Notes: generated by a model not told the origin, from the letters alone. Positions 1-10,974 are shown, numbered from the stretch's first letter. The stretch is DNA of 64,000 bases from Bombyx mori (GCF_030269925.1 NC_085130.1:8940501-9004500), one strand, 5' to 3'. Made by a program: numbers and translations.

Positions 1-178
1 GCGTGGACGAATCCCCATGCGCTGGACTGATCAGGTGAAAGACCTTACTGAAACCCCACTTAACGAGTGTGTGCGCCAGGCCTCGGTTCGCAAACTATGG
101 AAAACATCTGTCAAGGCTTTAATAAGCAATAATTCCCATGACCACGACTGCTCTGCCAAGAGCAACCGATTATGATGA
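1..178 (+). mobile_element. RTE-D: 3' end of an RTE-like LINE (cut by window edge)
   Basis: The plus strand reads as the C-terminus of a reverse-transcriptase polyprotein (RIPMRWTDQVKDL, then PLNECVRQASVRKLW) and ends in a GAT-rich tail near 165-190. The same peptide recurs on the minus strand at 22450-22850 and 36094-36285. The RGR-P-RW-D signature is typical of endonuclease/reverse-transcriptase LINEs of the RTE type. The 5' part lies outside the window. It is a dead fragment. Confidence 0.7.
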
Positions 179-193
179 TGATGATTATGATTG

Positions 194-412
194 AAGGATT
201 ACTAGTGGCTCGGAGGCCTTTCCAGTTTCACCAGGTTACGTGGGCGAAAGCTCAGCCAGGAGTGGTGGGATTTGCTAACGGCTGCCCAAGCGTGTCTGAA
301 AGAGACCTAACAACTCAAGAGAAACTGCTTCGCGAATAAATCTACTACCGGATCGGAATCGCGACCCGCTGAGAAGATCCGGCGAGAAATTCAGCAGGCT
401 GATGCATAGGTG
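194..412 (-). mobile_element. LINE-A (jockey-like) 3' UTR fragment
   Basis: Read on the minus strand this is the shared 3' untranslated block of the LINE whose coding end lies at 45.3-46.0 kb. It has the segments 'ctgagtttctcgccggatct' (one mismatch here), 'gttaggtctc', 'gctgagctttcgccc' and a tail reading 'gccactagtaat'. Other copies lie near 14.9, 24.0, 36.6, 44.6 and 58.0 kb. It directly abuts the RTE-D tail. Confidence 0.75.
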
Positions 413-1013
413 CCAAATATAATTTTTATCAGCATTAAAAATGTTTTGATCACTTAGTTATACAGATGTAGGGATACAACACATAAGTTGGAATGAGTTT
501 CAAAATCCTTTATCCAAGGTTTCTCTCGAAGCGACAGAATTTGTCTCCGGTAGAGTTACGTTTTCGGAAGTAGCACGCGAATCGGAAACTAGAATAAAAA
601 AGCCTTCTCCAACATTTTCAAGGCGCTCCAGTGAACTCAAAGCATGTTCTGAAACTGACAAACAAATTTGTTCTTTATTAGCAACAACATAGAGTGCTAG
701 AGCCTAAACTAAGTTTCAACATTTTTATCGTCCTTTCAAAGTTTCACTTCAATATCGAAAGTTCGGTAAGCGTCCTTCGTTTTGCCAAAAATTTTATTAT
801 TTGTCTTTAAAACTTAACTTAAATATTTTCAGCTGCAGTTGTGAAGTTTGTAGCTACATATAGCCTTGTCCGTTTGAATGGATATCAAACATTGTAACGT
901 TCGAAGCAATTTCTTGGCTGTTGCTATAGCAACGGTGATGTCATCTCCCGTACACTCCATTGAATTCGATATCTGATGATTAGCAGGTCTGATAGAATGT
1001 AGCGACTGTAGTG
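413..1013. other. No gene seen; AT-rich unique-looking DNA
   Basis: No coding frame, splice-flanked exon or repeat shared with the rest of the window was recognised. A short palindrome, ttgctatagcaa, lies near 919. Confidence 0.5.
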
Positions 1014-1218
1014 GTATTCAAATAATAATAATAATAATAACCGAGAACAAATCACGCACGGTCATCACAAAGTAAATGCCGCCACCCACCTTGAGATATG
1101 AGTTCTAAGGTCTCAGTACAGTTACAACGGCTGCCACACCCTTCAAATGGCAGATATAGAAAGGGCGGCGGTACTTACCCGTGCGGACTCACAAGAAGTC
1201 CTACCACCAGTAAAGTAC
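1014..1218 (-). mobile_element. Bm1 SINE fragment with AAT microsatellite
   Basis: The block from about 1065 to 1218 is a minus-strand Bm1 body (ccacccaccttgagatat, then cggactcacaagaagtcc). It has a small internal deletion after cacccttcaaa. An (AAT)n run at 1020-1040 sits on the SINE's 3' side and may derive from its tail. Confidence 0.8.
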
Positions 1219-1748
1219 TATCAAGTTGCTGCCTACTGCTGAGGACTCTACTCTAACTTAATTTAAAGATACGTCATAACGCTCGCAGATGGTTAACAAT
1301 AGAGATAATTACGGCACTAGCCACTTAGGTCCTAACACGGCGTGGTTTGATCTTAAATAATGACTTTGTCTTACCAGTTTTCAATTTATCCCAGAAAAAA
1401 CATACGAAGCAAAAGTTGCTTACAAATTCTCTCGTAAAATATATGGAACGAAGTTAAATAATATAAAGGAAGTGAGTTTATCGCCCTCCCCTAATTACTG
1501 AGGCGAAACTGTCCAAACTTTAGGACAGAAGGCCGACAGCCTGACATTGTGGATGAATCTGAAACGGTTTTTTTTCTATTTATTAAAGGCAATTGAAAAC
1601 CTGTTGTAACTTGCTCAGACTGTACGGCCAGTATTTGAAAAGAAATGCGGTCCATCAATCTGTTACTTATTTTATTTACAGATATGGGCACGATGATGGT
1701 ACTCATATCAGTGATGGCTCAGATGATACCCCACTATTACTGGTATAA
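1219..1748. other. No gene seen
   Basis: AT-rich DNA with no convincing exon. A 71-codon minus-strand frame at 1491-1706 has no recognisable motif and is treated as chance. Confidence 0.5.
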
Positions 1749-2049
1749 TCTATATTTTAATACGTGAAGCAAAAACTTTGTATCCTTTTTTACGAAAATT
1801 GCGCGGACGGAGGAGTATGAAATTTTCCACACTTATAGAGAGTATAGAGAAGAAGTGCACAATGCCAATATTTTTTTAAAATAATGCATAAAAGATACAT
1901 TAAATCAATAAAGAAAACATTACACACACTACATACCGTGTATTTGACGAAGTTTGTGATTATAGAAGTATAAAATACAATCATAATAGTGTACAAACTT
2001 ACAATTCCAATTAATTATAGTCGAATTTCGACTACTGCGGGACCTCTAG
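1749..2049 (+). mobile_element. Helitron family A, non-autonomous copy
   Basis: It starts TCTATATTTT after an A, ends CTAG before a T, and carries a 3' hairpin (tagtcgaatttcgacta) shortly before the end. These are the three hallmarks of Helitrons. Two longer relatives lie on the minus strand at 32315-32719 and 39588-40325. This 301-bp copy lacks part of their middle. No protein is encoded. Confidence 0.8.
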
Positions 2050-2591
2050 TATTCAGAGCACGGTCCAACCCATGCTGACGTGAATCTGTCTTTTACGACA
2101 CTCGAGTGTAAATAATTTTACATAATACATAAATTCATGGTCAATCCAAAATGCACGGAAAAGTTTTTAATATATACATCGTTTTGAAATCGTAACATTG
2201 CGGTTTCCCGGAACTTTAGATACGTGGTCATAAAATTAATTTTAAAACAACATAAACTCGACATGGAAGTAAATCGAAGTCCGGTTAATGAAAACTAGAA
2301 GTAGTGGGGCCACGAAACATGCGACGTCCATGAATTGAGGCGTAATTGGGTTATTTATATCAGGATCTATTCTATAAGATCTGCATCATGATTTGAAAGG
2401 TAGTTTTATTATTAAAAGTAACAATTGCAAAAAAATGTTGTTTAAGAAAGCGAAGATCGTGATTCCCCTTTACCTTTTGATTGCCTTGCAACTACCTCGA
2501 TCACAGGTGACATGTAACTGAATTTGGATGAAAAAGCTACGACGGTTGAGTCGGACCAATGTTATGAGCTGTGACTTCTGTCTTGTTTCCT
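2050..2591. other. No gene seen
   Basis: AT-rich unique-looking DNA between a Helitron and a LINE fragment. No motif was recognised. Confidence 0.5.
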
Positions 2592-2790
2592 TTCTAGTTT
2601 ATCAGTATCAATAACTCTCCATAAACCTGGGCCTATGCCCACAGATTCAGATATTCCAAGCGATCTGTAGGGATGATTTTATCCACAATTCGAATACCCC
2701 TGCTCTGTATGGATTCAAATGGGAGTAGCCGGTATATGGCAGCCCTAACCCAGACATAGGAGCAGCACGCATTCCGAGACCGGAGACCTG
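2592..2790 (-). mobile_element. LINE-C reverse-transcriptase fragment
   Basis: The minus strand encodes an eroded stretch (PFESIQSRGIRIVDKI, then a short gap and LEYLNLWA). It corresponds to the segment just upstream of the 3' end seen in the longer LINE-C copy at 59419-59925 (DSIQKKAVRIVENP). It has no 3' end, so it is an isolated internal fragment. Confidence 0.55.
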
Positions 2791-4115
2791 GGTTTTGTAG
2801 AGCACAAATATTTACATTCCAATCACACCAATATTTTCTACAGGTTTTAGGGAAACTCTTTGAAATTGTGGTGCTAGGACAAAGCAGTCATTCTTCGCAT
2901 AAAAACCTGTGTGGTCAAAAAGTTGAATTAAATTCATATTAATCATTATTTTCGCAGGAAATAGAAAATTTTTCACTTCAGTCACAAGTTTTGATCATTT
3001 TCTTGAACCATATTTCGAGAAGAACTCTGATAGGCCGATTTAAAGCGCATCCCCAGTACCATCATTCGCGTTGTAATGCCTGCTATTGAAGGATAGCATA
3101 TCATTGATATGCAGGGCTCAAAAAGTTTTTGTATAGCTTCATAGATGCGTTAAGTTTTTTCAAATTTAAACAACTTTTGCAATTCAGATCCTTAAAAATT
3201 TGCTCTCAGTATTATTCAATAAATCAATCTCTCTATAAACGTTGTTCAAGTAAGTCGGATTACGTTTTTTTTATCGCTGAGGCTTACAGTACGTATGGTG
3301 GATGCGGTGATATATTATTTTCTCTATTCGACTAAACTGATGGGTATTATCATCGTTCGTTGGGTCGTTCCGTCAAAATCGGTATACTTCATAATGTTAC
3401 TATATACATCATGCATAATTAGCTTTTCTGAGCATACTGATTAAATATATCAATGCACTAATCTTGATAGCGACTTGGTATTGTCAGCGTTCATATGTCC
3501 GACGACGTTCATCAAATTCCACCAAGTGGGCCATTTAATTTTGTTAATCCTTTATAGTTAACAAAATAAATATTTATATCACAATTCACAAAATATGAAT
3601 TTTAGGCCCTAGATTGTTACAGAATATCCAGTAAGCCATTTATTTTCCATTTTTATTTGTTATGGTACCGAAACTGTTCGATCGTGCGTTCTGATTTGAA
3701 CGCTGTGGAGGGGACTTAAAACGTAAATTGAACGCGAGGCTTGACTATGTATATTTACTTTGTTGTCTAAAACATTTGGGTTGTTGTCTGTTTTACTAGC
3801 ATTCGGGATAAAATAACTAAACATTGTCTTAAAACTTTATTACTACGTTGTTCTCTTCTCTAAATAGCCACAAATAGTACAGCGCGTTTCGCTCGCTCTT
3901 TTAATGGGCACACTTGTAAGTCCCTCGCTTCATTTAGCGGACATAACTACTGTACTCCGAACTGAAGCTAGCCAATGTTATTGCTCCAACTTACCACCAA
4001 GTTTCATGTTTTGCTTACTCTCCTCAATATTGCCAAATTTAATTAAGCGTACATCTCTGGCTCTCCGTTATCTGAGCTATGTTTTATTATCTGTGTTATT
4101 TTAAATAATTTCAGT
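2791..4115. other. No gene seen; long unique-looking stretch
   Basis: AT-rich DNA with several open frames below 70 codons (3129-3335, 3904-4104). None shows a domain, biased codon use or splice borders. No recognised repeat. Confidence 0.5.
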
Positions 4116-4185
4116 ATAGCGTGGGAATGAGAGTTAAGGTGTTGTGAGACCACGTACAGAGAAGTGCAGTGTGTACAATGCGATT
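4116..4185 (-). repeat. Eroded single unit of the 98-bp satellite
   Basis: The reverse complement gives 'ctgtacgtggtctcac', preceded by 'cacactgcacttctctg' and followed by an eroded 'ctctcattcccac'. This matches the core of the array at 48256-49671, more than 40 kb away. Confidence 0.65.
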
Positions 4186-4634
4186 CAAATAAGAATAATC
4201 GCGTCAATGACTTCGATCTGTAAAACTCTATAGCAAAAGTATGGACAGCAACAAAAAATTTTATTTTATTTCTTTCAACACCTTGAATTTGAGCCATGCT
4301 ATACGAAGGCAGAGCCTAATTGATATAAAAAACAAACGACCAAAGTCCTATTTAATGTACCAATTATATATTCCCTCGGCTTCGAGGTGTTGAGACTACC
4401 AGCCTACAATTGTGACTGATCATGTTTTTTATTATCGTTATTGTGTATTGTATCAATAAGTAAATTGATTAGATTGTATTGTTCTACCCACTCATGTAAA
4501 GCTTTCCTTCTTTAAGAACCGTTAGCTGGTAGATAACTCAATTGTTGAGTTGAGCTCGCCATTTTTATATCTTATCGCAATTACTCTAATATTAACTGTG
4601 TTTATAATAAAAAATAAAGAATAATTAGGAGTAG

Positions 4635-4898
4635 GTATGGTATTTAGTAACAGGAAGGTTGGCAGACAAAAATGTGCGCCAACTAGACACAGTAATCGAT
4701 AAATTAACCCTCGAAGCCATAGCCTCAATCACAAAAGACGACAGGCAGATAGAGATTAGCAGGCATGTCAGATGTCTAGAAAATGAATACTGGCAGCGAG
4801 AGTTAATAGAAGACGATGATAATTCTACCAACATACAACCAATGGAATATTTTAATGACCTAAAGTTTGGATTGTATGGATGTATGGTATTTGGATGA
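4635..4898 (+). CDS. Uncharacterised open frame, possible exon or degraded transposon ORF
   Basis: A frame of 87 codons runs from just after an in-frame stop at 4632 to a TGA at 4896-4898, with no credible ATG at its start. The product is hydrophilic and rich in charged and leucine/isoleucine residues (RQLDTVIDKLTLEAIASI, then ISRHVRCLENEYWQRELI), with an acidic EDDDNS tract. It could form amphipathic helices. It resembles a protein fragment more than random AT-rich sequence does, but I do not recognise a family. An 'aattag' at 4623-4628 could be a splice acceptor if this is an exon. It may also be a remnant of an unrecognised transposon. No function is proposed. Confidence 0.3.
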   Translation, partial: VWYLVTGRLADKNVRQLDTVIDKLTLEAIASITKDDRQIEISRHVRCLENEYWQRELIEDDDNSTNIQPMEYFNDLKFGLYGCMVFG

Positions 4899-5096
4899 AT
4901 TGTAAAGGCGACGATCATGATCATTGGTCAAGCTGTGGGATGAGTGGATTCGGCGAACGTGAGGTTTTGGGTTAAAAATAAATATTATTTTTAAAATACC
5001 TATCTTTTTTACTGACTTTACCTATATTTTTCGATTTGACAGCTATGACGTCACAATATGGCATAGGCCCATGCACATCCTTATTTGAAACGCATT

Positions 5097-5216
5097 GTAA
5101 CGCGCGGTGTGCTGAAATACTGATATGAATGATAGCTGGTGGATGAGAGCTTAATAGCGGGTGGATGAGAGCTCAGGAGCGAGTGTCGTGAGACCAGGTG
5201 TGTGACGCACGAAGCA
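5097..5216 (-). repeat. Relic unit of the 98-bp satellite with an internal duplication
   Basis: The reverse complement contains 'gtctcacgacactcgctcct', 'gagctctcatccacccgct' and 'cagcacaccgcgcgt', in the same order as one array unit at 48-49.7 kb. A repeat of the 'gctctcatccacc' part is inserted in the middle. The orientation is opposite to the array. Confidence 0.75.
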
Positions 5217-5515
5217 TAGACGCACACAAAAGAGTATAATCTCCAACGAAGGATATAATCACAGTTGAGTGGATTGTATTATTAATCAAGGAGACATTAA
5301 AATAATTCCCGAATCACAAACGACCCACATCACGTTGGCAGTTTAGCACCTAATTACGCCTTATACATGCCGGGACACCCTTACCTTCTAATTAATATGT
5401 AGGTTTGTGAGTTGGTTTTTAATTAATAGCTTCTGACGTTTGAGAGTAAAAGCAAAAGTTTTATTTACGCTTAATTTGGTACACTTTCACACACGGTATG
5501 TCGTTACTAAAGTTT
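5217..5515. other. No gene seen; possible long-terminal-repeat remnant
   Basis: A block ending 'acgacccacatcacg' then 'ttggcagtttagcacc' resembles the end of an LTR followed by a primer-binding region. No paired LTR or internal coding region was found. Confidence 0.2.
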
Positions 5516-5765
5516 TATTGGTGGTAGGACCTCTTGTGAGTCGGCACGGGTAGGTAGGTACCAACAACCCGCCTATTTCTGCCGTGAAGCAGTAATGCGT
5601 TTTGGTTCGAAGGGTAGGGCAGTCGTTGTAAAACTATACCGAGATCTTAGAACTTATATCTCAAGGTGGGTGACGCATTTACGTTGTAAATGTCTATGGG
5701 CTCCAGTAACCACTTAACACCAGGTGGGCTGCGAGCTCGTCTACCCATCTAAGCTATAAAAAAAG
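5516..5765 (+). mobile_element. Bm1 SINE, 5'-truncated
   Basis: It starts at the tggtggtaggacctcttgtg block, runs through ctcaaggtgggtg and caggtgggctgcgagctcg, and ends in an A-rich tail. The tRNA-like head is missing. Confidence 0.9.
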
Positions 5766-6241
5766 CAATGTAAGGTCATATGAACATGTCATTTTACTCC
5801 ATACTTTTTGCTGTTTATGGACAGTGACAATGGCCAGGGAATGGCAATGTCAGTTCAGCGGTATCAAGTCGTGACTTGCGCAAGCTTCATAGTGTTATGC
5901 ATCGTTATCATCATCCTAAAAGAGAAGAATAAAACACACATGCTGGTAAAATGCAAAATCTTTGTATTTAATTGACTCCTATGTAATGCTCTGCTGAATT
6001 TTGTGAAATTGGTGGGAAAATTGGCATAAAACTGTACGGCATAGCTCATGTTAAGGCATTATCAAAGTACATGTCACAACGTGAGTGCCATTACCCAATT
6101 AGATATATAAGGCACAATTGATGGACTGGTCTGCATTGGAAAAATTGCTGTTCTACACGTGATAGCTTCGCGACAAAAACTATTACGCTTGGATCTTGCG
6201 ACATGCGACATGGTTGGATAGACTGGCCCAAGGTGTGGTCA
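5766..6241. other. No gene seen
   Basis: Unique-looking AT-rich DNA with no supported exon. Confidence 0.5.
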
Positions 6242-6442
6242 TCTATAGTAATATTATAAAGAGGAAAGATTTGTTTGTTTGTTTGTTTCGAATAGGCTCC
6301 GAAACTACTGGACCGATTTGAAAAATTCTTTTTCCATTAGAAGCCGACATTGTCCCTGATGAACATAGGCTACTTTTTTTTTTTTTTTTTGGTTTCATGT
6401 GTGTTTTAATGTTTCCGAAGCGAAGCGAGGGCGGGTCGCTAG
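6242..6442 (+). mobile_element. Helitron family B, complete short copy
   Basis: It is inserted between A and T. It starts TCTATAGTAATATTATAAAG, contains a gtttgtttgtttgttt run and a poly-T tract, and ends 'gggcgggtcgctag'. A nearly identical copy lies at 54383-54596; apart from poly-T length I count two substitutions. This fits the common short non-autonomous Helitrons of Lepidoptera. Confidence 0.9.
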
Positions 6443-6714
6443 TTATTAATAATTTTATTAACCTATTGCATAGCTTTTATCGAGGGCTTTGAGCACGGCG
6501 ACCGAATTAAGACATTCCGTAACGAAAATGAAACCTAACACCCCCACTACGCCTACCATGTAGCTCGCGTTCAACACATTCACACGTTGCGCTTGTGTAG
6601 TGCTTGTGAATAAGCACGCAACGTGACGTCGCACTGCATGCGCATCATGAAAAGTCTGCCCATCTCTCTCTTGCGCTAGTTTAGCTTATGAGTGTGAATG
6701 GGACAGTTAATAAA

Positions 6715-6983
6715 ATAATAAATAAATAAATAAATATTTACTAACAATCACGCCACGTTACTTGGTCCCGTGATAAGTTCGTAAAGAACTTGTGTTACAG
6801 GTACCAGATAACGGAAATAAACGTAAGATTTTTATTAAAAAACATACATATATTTAATATACATCCATAACCCTGGAAAAGACTTTATATTTATCATACA
6901 AATATCTTCCCTTGGCGGGATTCGAACCCGCAACCCCCTTGTGTAGTGATCATGTCACTTACCACTACACCAGACGGCCGTTT
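6715..6983 (-). mobile_element. tRNA-derived SINE, apparently full length
   Basis: The minus strand starts with a tRNA-like head: A-box-like 'tggtgtagtggtaagtg', then B-box-like 'gggttcgaatcc'. About 190 bp of non-tRNA body and an (AAAT)n-type tail at 6715-6735 follow. The body recurs at 34608-34853. A real tRNA gene is unlikely because the body and tail repeat together with the head. Confidence 0.8.
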
Positions 6984-7135
6984 GCTTAATGTTTTGCTTT
7001 TGTTAATGTTTATAAATTATATAGCGTGATCTCATTTTATTATTGTTTTAATATTAAATCATTATTGTCTAATTATAATTGCACAAGTTGATAAAAAATG
7101 CTGTGCAATAGCTTTACCGCGGCAGTCCCCGAGTG

Positions 7136-7655
7136 TCACACGTGTTTTTTTACAAGCTTTATATTAGCTTCACTTGTATGTATGTTTGTAACTGACTCCT
7201 TTAGACGCGATTTTGACCCGCTTTAAACAGCCAGATTTCATTCAAGCTTTGTAGATTTATCAAAGACCGAAAATAATTCAAAATAAAAAAAAAATTGAAA
7301 AAAAAAAGTTGGTAAAATTGAAATTCAACAAAAAAATGAAAAATAAATTATAGTTTAAAAAAAATTAAAAAACACGCTTTATATAAAATTCTACTAAAAA
7401 ATAGAAAATAAAAAGTGTGGGGTGCATGGTGTTATTAGTTATAAATATTTTTCTGACAGATATGAGTAGAAGAACTATTATTTCAATAATATCTTAAAAA
7501 GCACTCCACGGTTTTTTTACAATAAAATATAATTTTTTTACACTCTTTTCAATTTAAATTTATTAAAATTTATTTTCAAATTTTTAGTTGAATTTTATAT
7601 AGAGCGTGTTTTTTAGTTTTTTTTTAAACTATTATTTATTTTGTTTTATACTATT
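7136..7655. mobile_element. AT-rich dispersed element with long inverted repeat
   Basis: Two arms pair: around 7345-7400 (tagtttaaaaaaaattaaaa, then aacacgctttatataaaatt) and around 7590-7645 (the reverse complements in reverse order). Between them lies 'gtgtggggtgcatggtg', with 'gcactccacgg' near the other arm. A relative with the same order lies at 56025-56445. It is probably a non-autonomous DNA element of unknown class. Confidence 0.55.
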
Positions 7656-8027
7656 ATAATATAGCAGTGTGGTGTATGCGGAACTCCGTAAAATAACTAT
7701 TTCCGTTTCGATACATCAAAAGCAAGTGCTTCGAAACCACAAATATATAGTTTCCATACAATTTGCTCTCGATATTTCAAGTTGCAGTGTACCCGGGGCG
7801 TGGTTCTTATTTATTTATTGCTTAGTCTGGTTGGCTGCGGTCCAGGCTAGATTCAATGACACGTACATATCCAGAATTCTAGATTTTCGAATGGGATTTT
7901 TGCGTTTAAACTCGATGTTCTGTTAGGACGTCCGATATTTCAATGATGCGCTCGTATTTTATAGATGTTATCTAAAATCTAAGACGAGACGAGAAACAAG
8001 TGTTTGGTGATATCTCTGCTTTTTTCC
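7656..8027. other. No gene seen
   Basis: It contains an 85-codon plus-strand frame (7669-7926) with one hydrophobic run but no ATG at its start, conserved motif or splice signal. A related stretch reading on the opposite strand near 40480-40610 suggests it is part of an old repeat. Confidence 0.4.
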
Positions 8028-8205
8028 CAACCTATTCGCTGGCTATTCTAGCTACGCCCGGACGTGTGGGTGAGCTCACGGGCTCAACCTGAGAGAATTT
8101 GATAACAGTAACCCTAGCAAGTGCTTCGCAGAATCTACCACCGGAATCGCGACCCATTAAGAAGATCCGGCGATAAGCTCAGTGGGCTAATCTCTGCCAA
8201 TAGTA
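8028..8205 (-). mobile_element. LINE-B 3' end fragment
   Basis: The minus strand carries the LINE-B 3' block (cccactgagcttatcgccgg, then a cttgctagggt motif and a final gctagaatagcc). It is shared with copies at 9.3, 24.5, 29.5, 38.2, 42.1 and 51.7 kb. Confidence 0.7.
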
Positions 8206-9311
8206 ACGTTCATGAGAGCCGATAAAGATATTATTAAAAATGTATGTTTCTAGAACAAATATCACCAGTCTTTTGGCCGTGGAATAAGCAACCCAGGTTA
8301 TCTGATGATTACCCACTATGAGCTATATGCCTTGGTCAACTTCCTTGGATTTTTGGGAGTTGAACATATTATTAAAAAATACTCAAAGGCTTGGTCTCCT
8401 GTTTCTTATTGTGTTATTTACGAATCGAATCCCGATTAAGTGATATAGGTCTCATGGTCACTAACAACACCAATAAAAGTATCTATGTATGAAAATAAAG
8501 CTTACGTGAGCTTACGGCGAACCTGATTGTGTCTGATGCTGCCATCAGCTTGAGGTATTCGAAGGCTTGATTGTAATGAGATGGTTATTCTACTTTTCAC
8601 ACATGAATGTCTCATGACAGTAACAGAGAGAGCAGTAATATTTATTCTAATTTGGAAGAGGTATTTAGATAAAATTTGTCAGATTTCTCTTTATTACCCG
8701 ACGCTTATTAACTTCAACGCAGAAGTCGTTTGTAAATTTTCAAATACTATTCCAACAAATAAAAAACATCTCGTTAAAATGTAGTGAATTGTTATTGCGA
8801 GTCGACTTGGTACCATCATTATACGATTGATATCAATATCGCACATTTATACTCTACGATACGATTTAGCTATTATAATATTTAAATAATATTATTGCTT
8901 GGCTTCTGAGTTTGGATAAATTACGTAGAACTTCAACGTTTCTTACGCTGAGCCAACAACATTGACTTGATTCAATATAAATAAATAAGTGAAATTAAAA
9001 GAGAAACAAATAAGGAATTCATTCGTATGAATTTCAATTAAATTTCACATTTCAATTTATATGAAATCATGTTTTCAAAAGCAAGGCGGTCAGTGCAGTG
9101 AAATATCCGTCGATTCTTGAACGAAAATAAATTATTTGAAGTACATAACTCCAAATAGTGGTACACGGTATTATCAGGGAAGATAAATTGTGATGCTATT
9201 TTAAGCATTGTTAAATAATCTAACGCTTATATGTACGTGACTATTTAAATTACTACTAAATTACGTGATGCTAAGAAAACACAGTTATCGGATGCTGGCT
9301 ACTGAGTGCTT
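8206..9311. other. No gene seen
   Basis: AT-rich DNA. No repeat shared within the window was recognised, and no exon. Confidence 0.5.
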
Positions 9312-9518
9312 TTAGCCCATAGACATAGGCTATTGAGTTTCTCGCCGGATCTTCTCAGTGGGTCGCGTTTCCGATTCGGTGGTAGATTCTGCGATGCACT
9401 GCTCTTGCTAGGGCCAGTGTTAGCAACACTCTCGGTTTGAGCCCCGCGAGCTCACCTACACGCCAAAGCGAAGCTGAAATAGCCCCTCAAGGCTAGCAAG
9501 CATAGGTAGGAACACCTG
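9312..9518 (+). mobile_element. LINE-B 3' end fragment
   Basis: Plus-strand copy of the LINE-B 3' block: 'gagtttctcgccggatcttc', then 'tgctcttgctagggccagtg', then 'aagctgaaatagcccctcaa'. It is 5'-truncated. Confidence 0.8.
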
Positions 9519-10171
9519 ATGTCCTAACTCTGCAGCGATATTTAATATGCATCTGTTATCTTAACTGGCAACTGACCAACAACTTTACTAGCTGGTTTAT
9601 CGTTTTATGTTCGAAAAAAATATCGTGTCCGATATCGTGTCGTAGCTTCTAAACGCTCCAGAGCCTATAATGAGATGCCTCCATATCGGTGTCGTCAAAG
9701 AGAAGCTACCACAATTATGTTTAGCATTCAGTCTCTGCCTACCTCTCATTTGCATAGGTTTGATGATCTTCAACTTCCCTTTTTAACTTTATGCGCAAAT
9801 ATTAAAATGAATGTTTTTTTTATATTTTAATATTAAAAAGAGATTATTTAATGTTAATGTTATTCCAAAGACGTGGCCACATCAAAGACATCGGTATTAC
9901 GGTGTTTATAATTTTCTTACTTCGCTTGGTTGGTTTGAATTCGCTCTTAAAATACAGTAGGGCCTTGTACTGGTAGGTTTGGTCATATGTTTGTGTTTAA
10001 AGGGACAACCCTGAGCAACTTTGTGCAGATACACGACTCGAGGGGTGTGACGTCATCTGCGCTCTCACGACTGCGAGTACCGGTGAATCACTACTAGAGT
10101 CCAGGGCTGTTCGTCAATAGAAATTGTAAGTACTTTTAATAAAACTTACTATCTAAGAGCCTTCCGTGTTT
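9519..10171. other. No gene seen
   Basis: Unique-looking DNA without a supported exon. Confidence 0.5.
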
Positions 10172-10436
10172 TTTTTAATGCTTAGATGGGCGGGCGAGCT
10201 CACAGTTCACCTGGTTTTAAGTGGTTACTGGAGCTCATAGACATCTACAACGTAAATGCGCCACGCACCTTGAGATACAAGTTCTAAGGTCTCAGTACAA
10301 TTACAACAGCTGCCCCACCCTTCAAACCGAAACGCATTACTGCTTCACGGCAGAAATAGGCAGGGTGGTGGTACCTACTCGCGCGGACTCTCAAGAGGTC
10401 CTACCACCAGTAATAACGCAAATTATAAATTTTACC
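10172..10436 (-). mobile_element. Bm1 SINE, 5'-truncated
   Basis: Minus-strand Bm1 body. It ends (5' of the element) in 'aaatttataatttgcgttat', so part of the region between head and body is kept, but the tRNA-like head is gone. Confidence 0.9.
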
Positions 10437-10667
10437 GTGTTTCACTGGTACATGAAGTATTTTACTACCGGAAATGAAAGCAGTCAGATTAGACGTTTTT
10501 TTTTTTAAATCAGCAAAGGGATTTTGAAGCGATGCCATCTAAAATTTGTGGCTTAAAAAATTATAAGATAAGTAAATGGTTTTTTGCCTTTAATAGATTC
10601 AGATTTGATGAAGAATACATTTTATTAGTATTATTGAGAATATTAATATTTTTTATTTATATTAAGA

Positions 10668-10955
10668 CTAGCTGACCCGGCAGAGTTCGTAGCGCCTCAA
10701 TGGATAAATAAAAGAACTAAATTTTTGTATAAAATAAACTTAAAACAAACAAAAGGAATCCGTCCGACGGGGGACACATTATAGGAAAAACAAAATTGTT
10801 ATTTTTATTTAATTCCGAGCATTTTCATATTTATCTATCCTTTAAACCTTCTTTGGACTTCCACGAATAATTCAAAACCAAAATTAGCCAAATCGGTCCA
10901 GCCGTTCTCGAGTTTTAGCGAGACTAACGAACAGCAATTCATTTTTATATTTATT
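10668..10955 (-). mobile_element. Helitron family C copy
   Basis: Read on the minus strand the element begins near 10955 with 'aaaaatgaattgctgttcgt', passes 'aaaactcgagaacggctgga' and ends 'gccgggtcagctag' before a T. Further copies lie at 31668, 46741, 50128 and 52486. Confidence 0.85.
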
Positions 10956-10974
10956 CATTATTAATGTAATTCGT

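Noticed and set aside
6900..6983. A functional tRNA gene on the minus strand
   Set aside because: The tRNA-like head is followed by a body and tail found again at 34.6 kb, so it is a SINE. No clean acceptor-stem pairing was evident.
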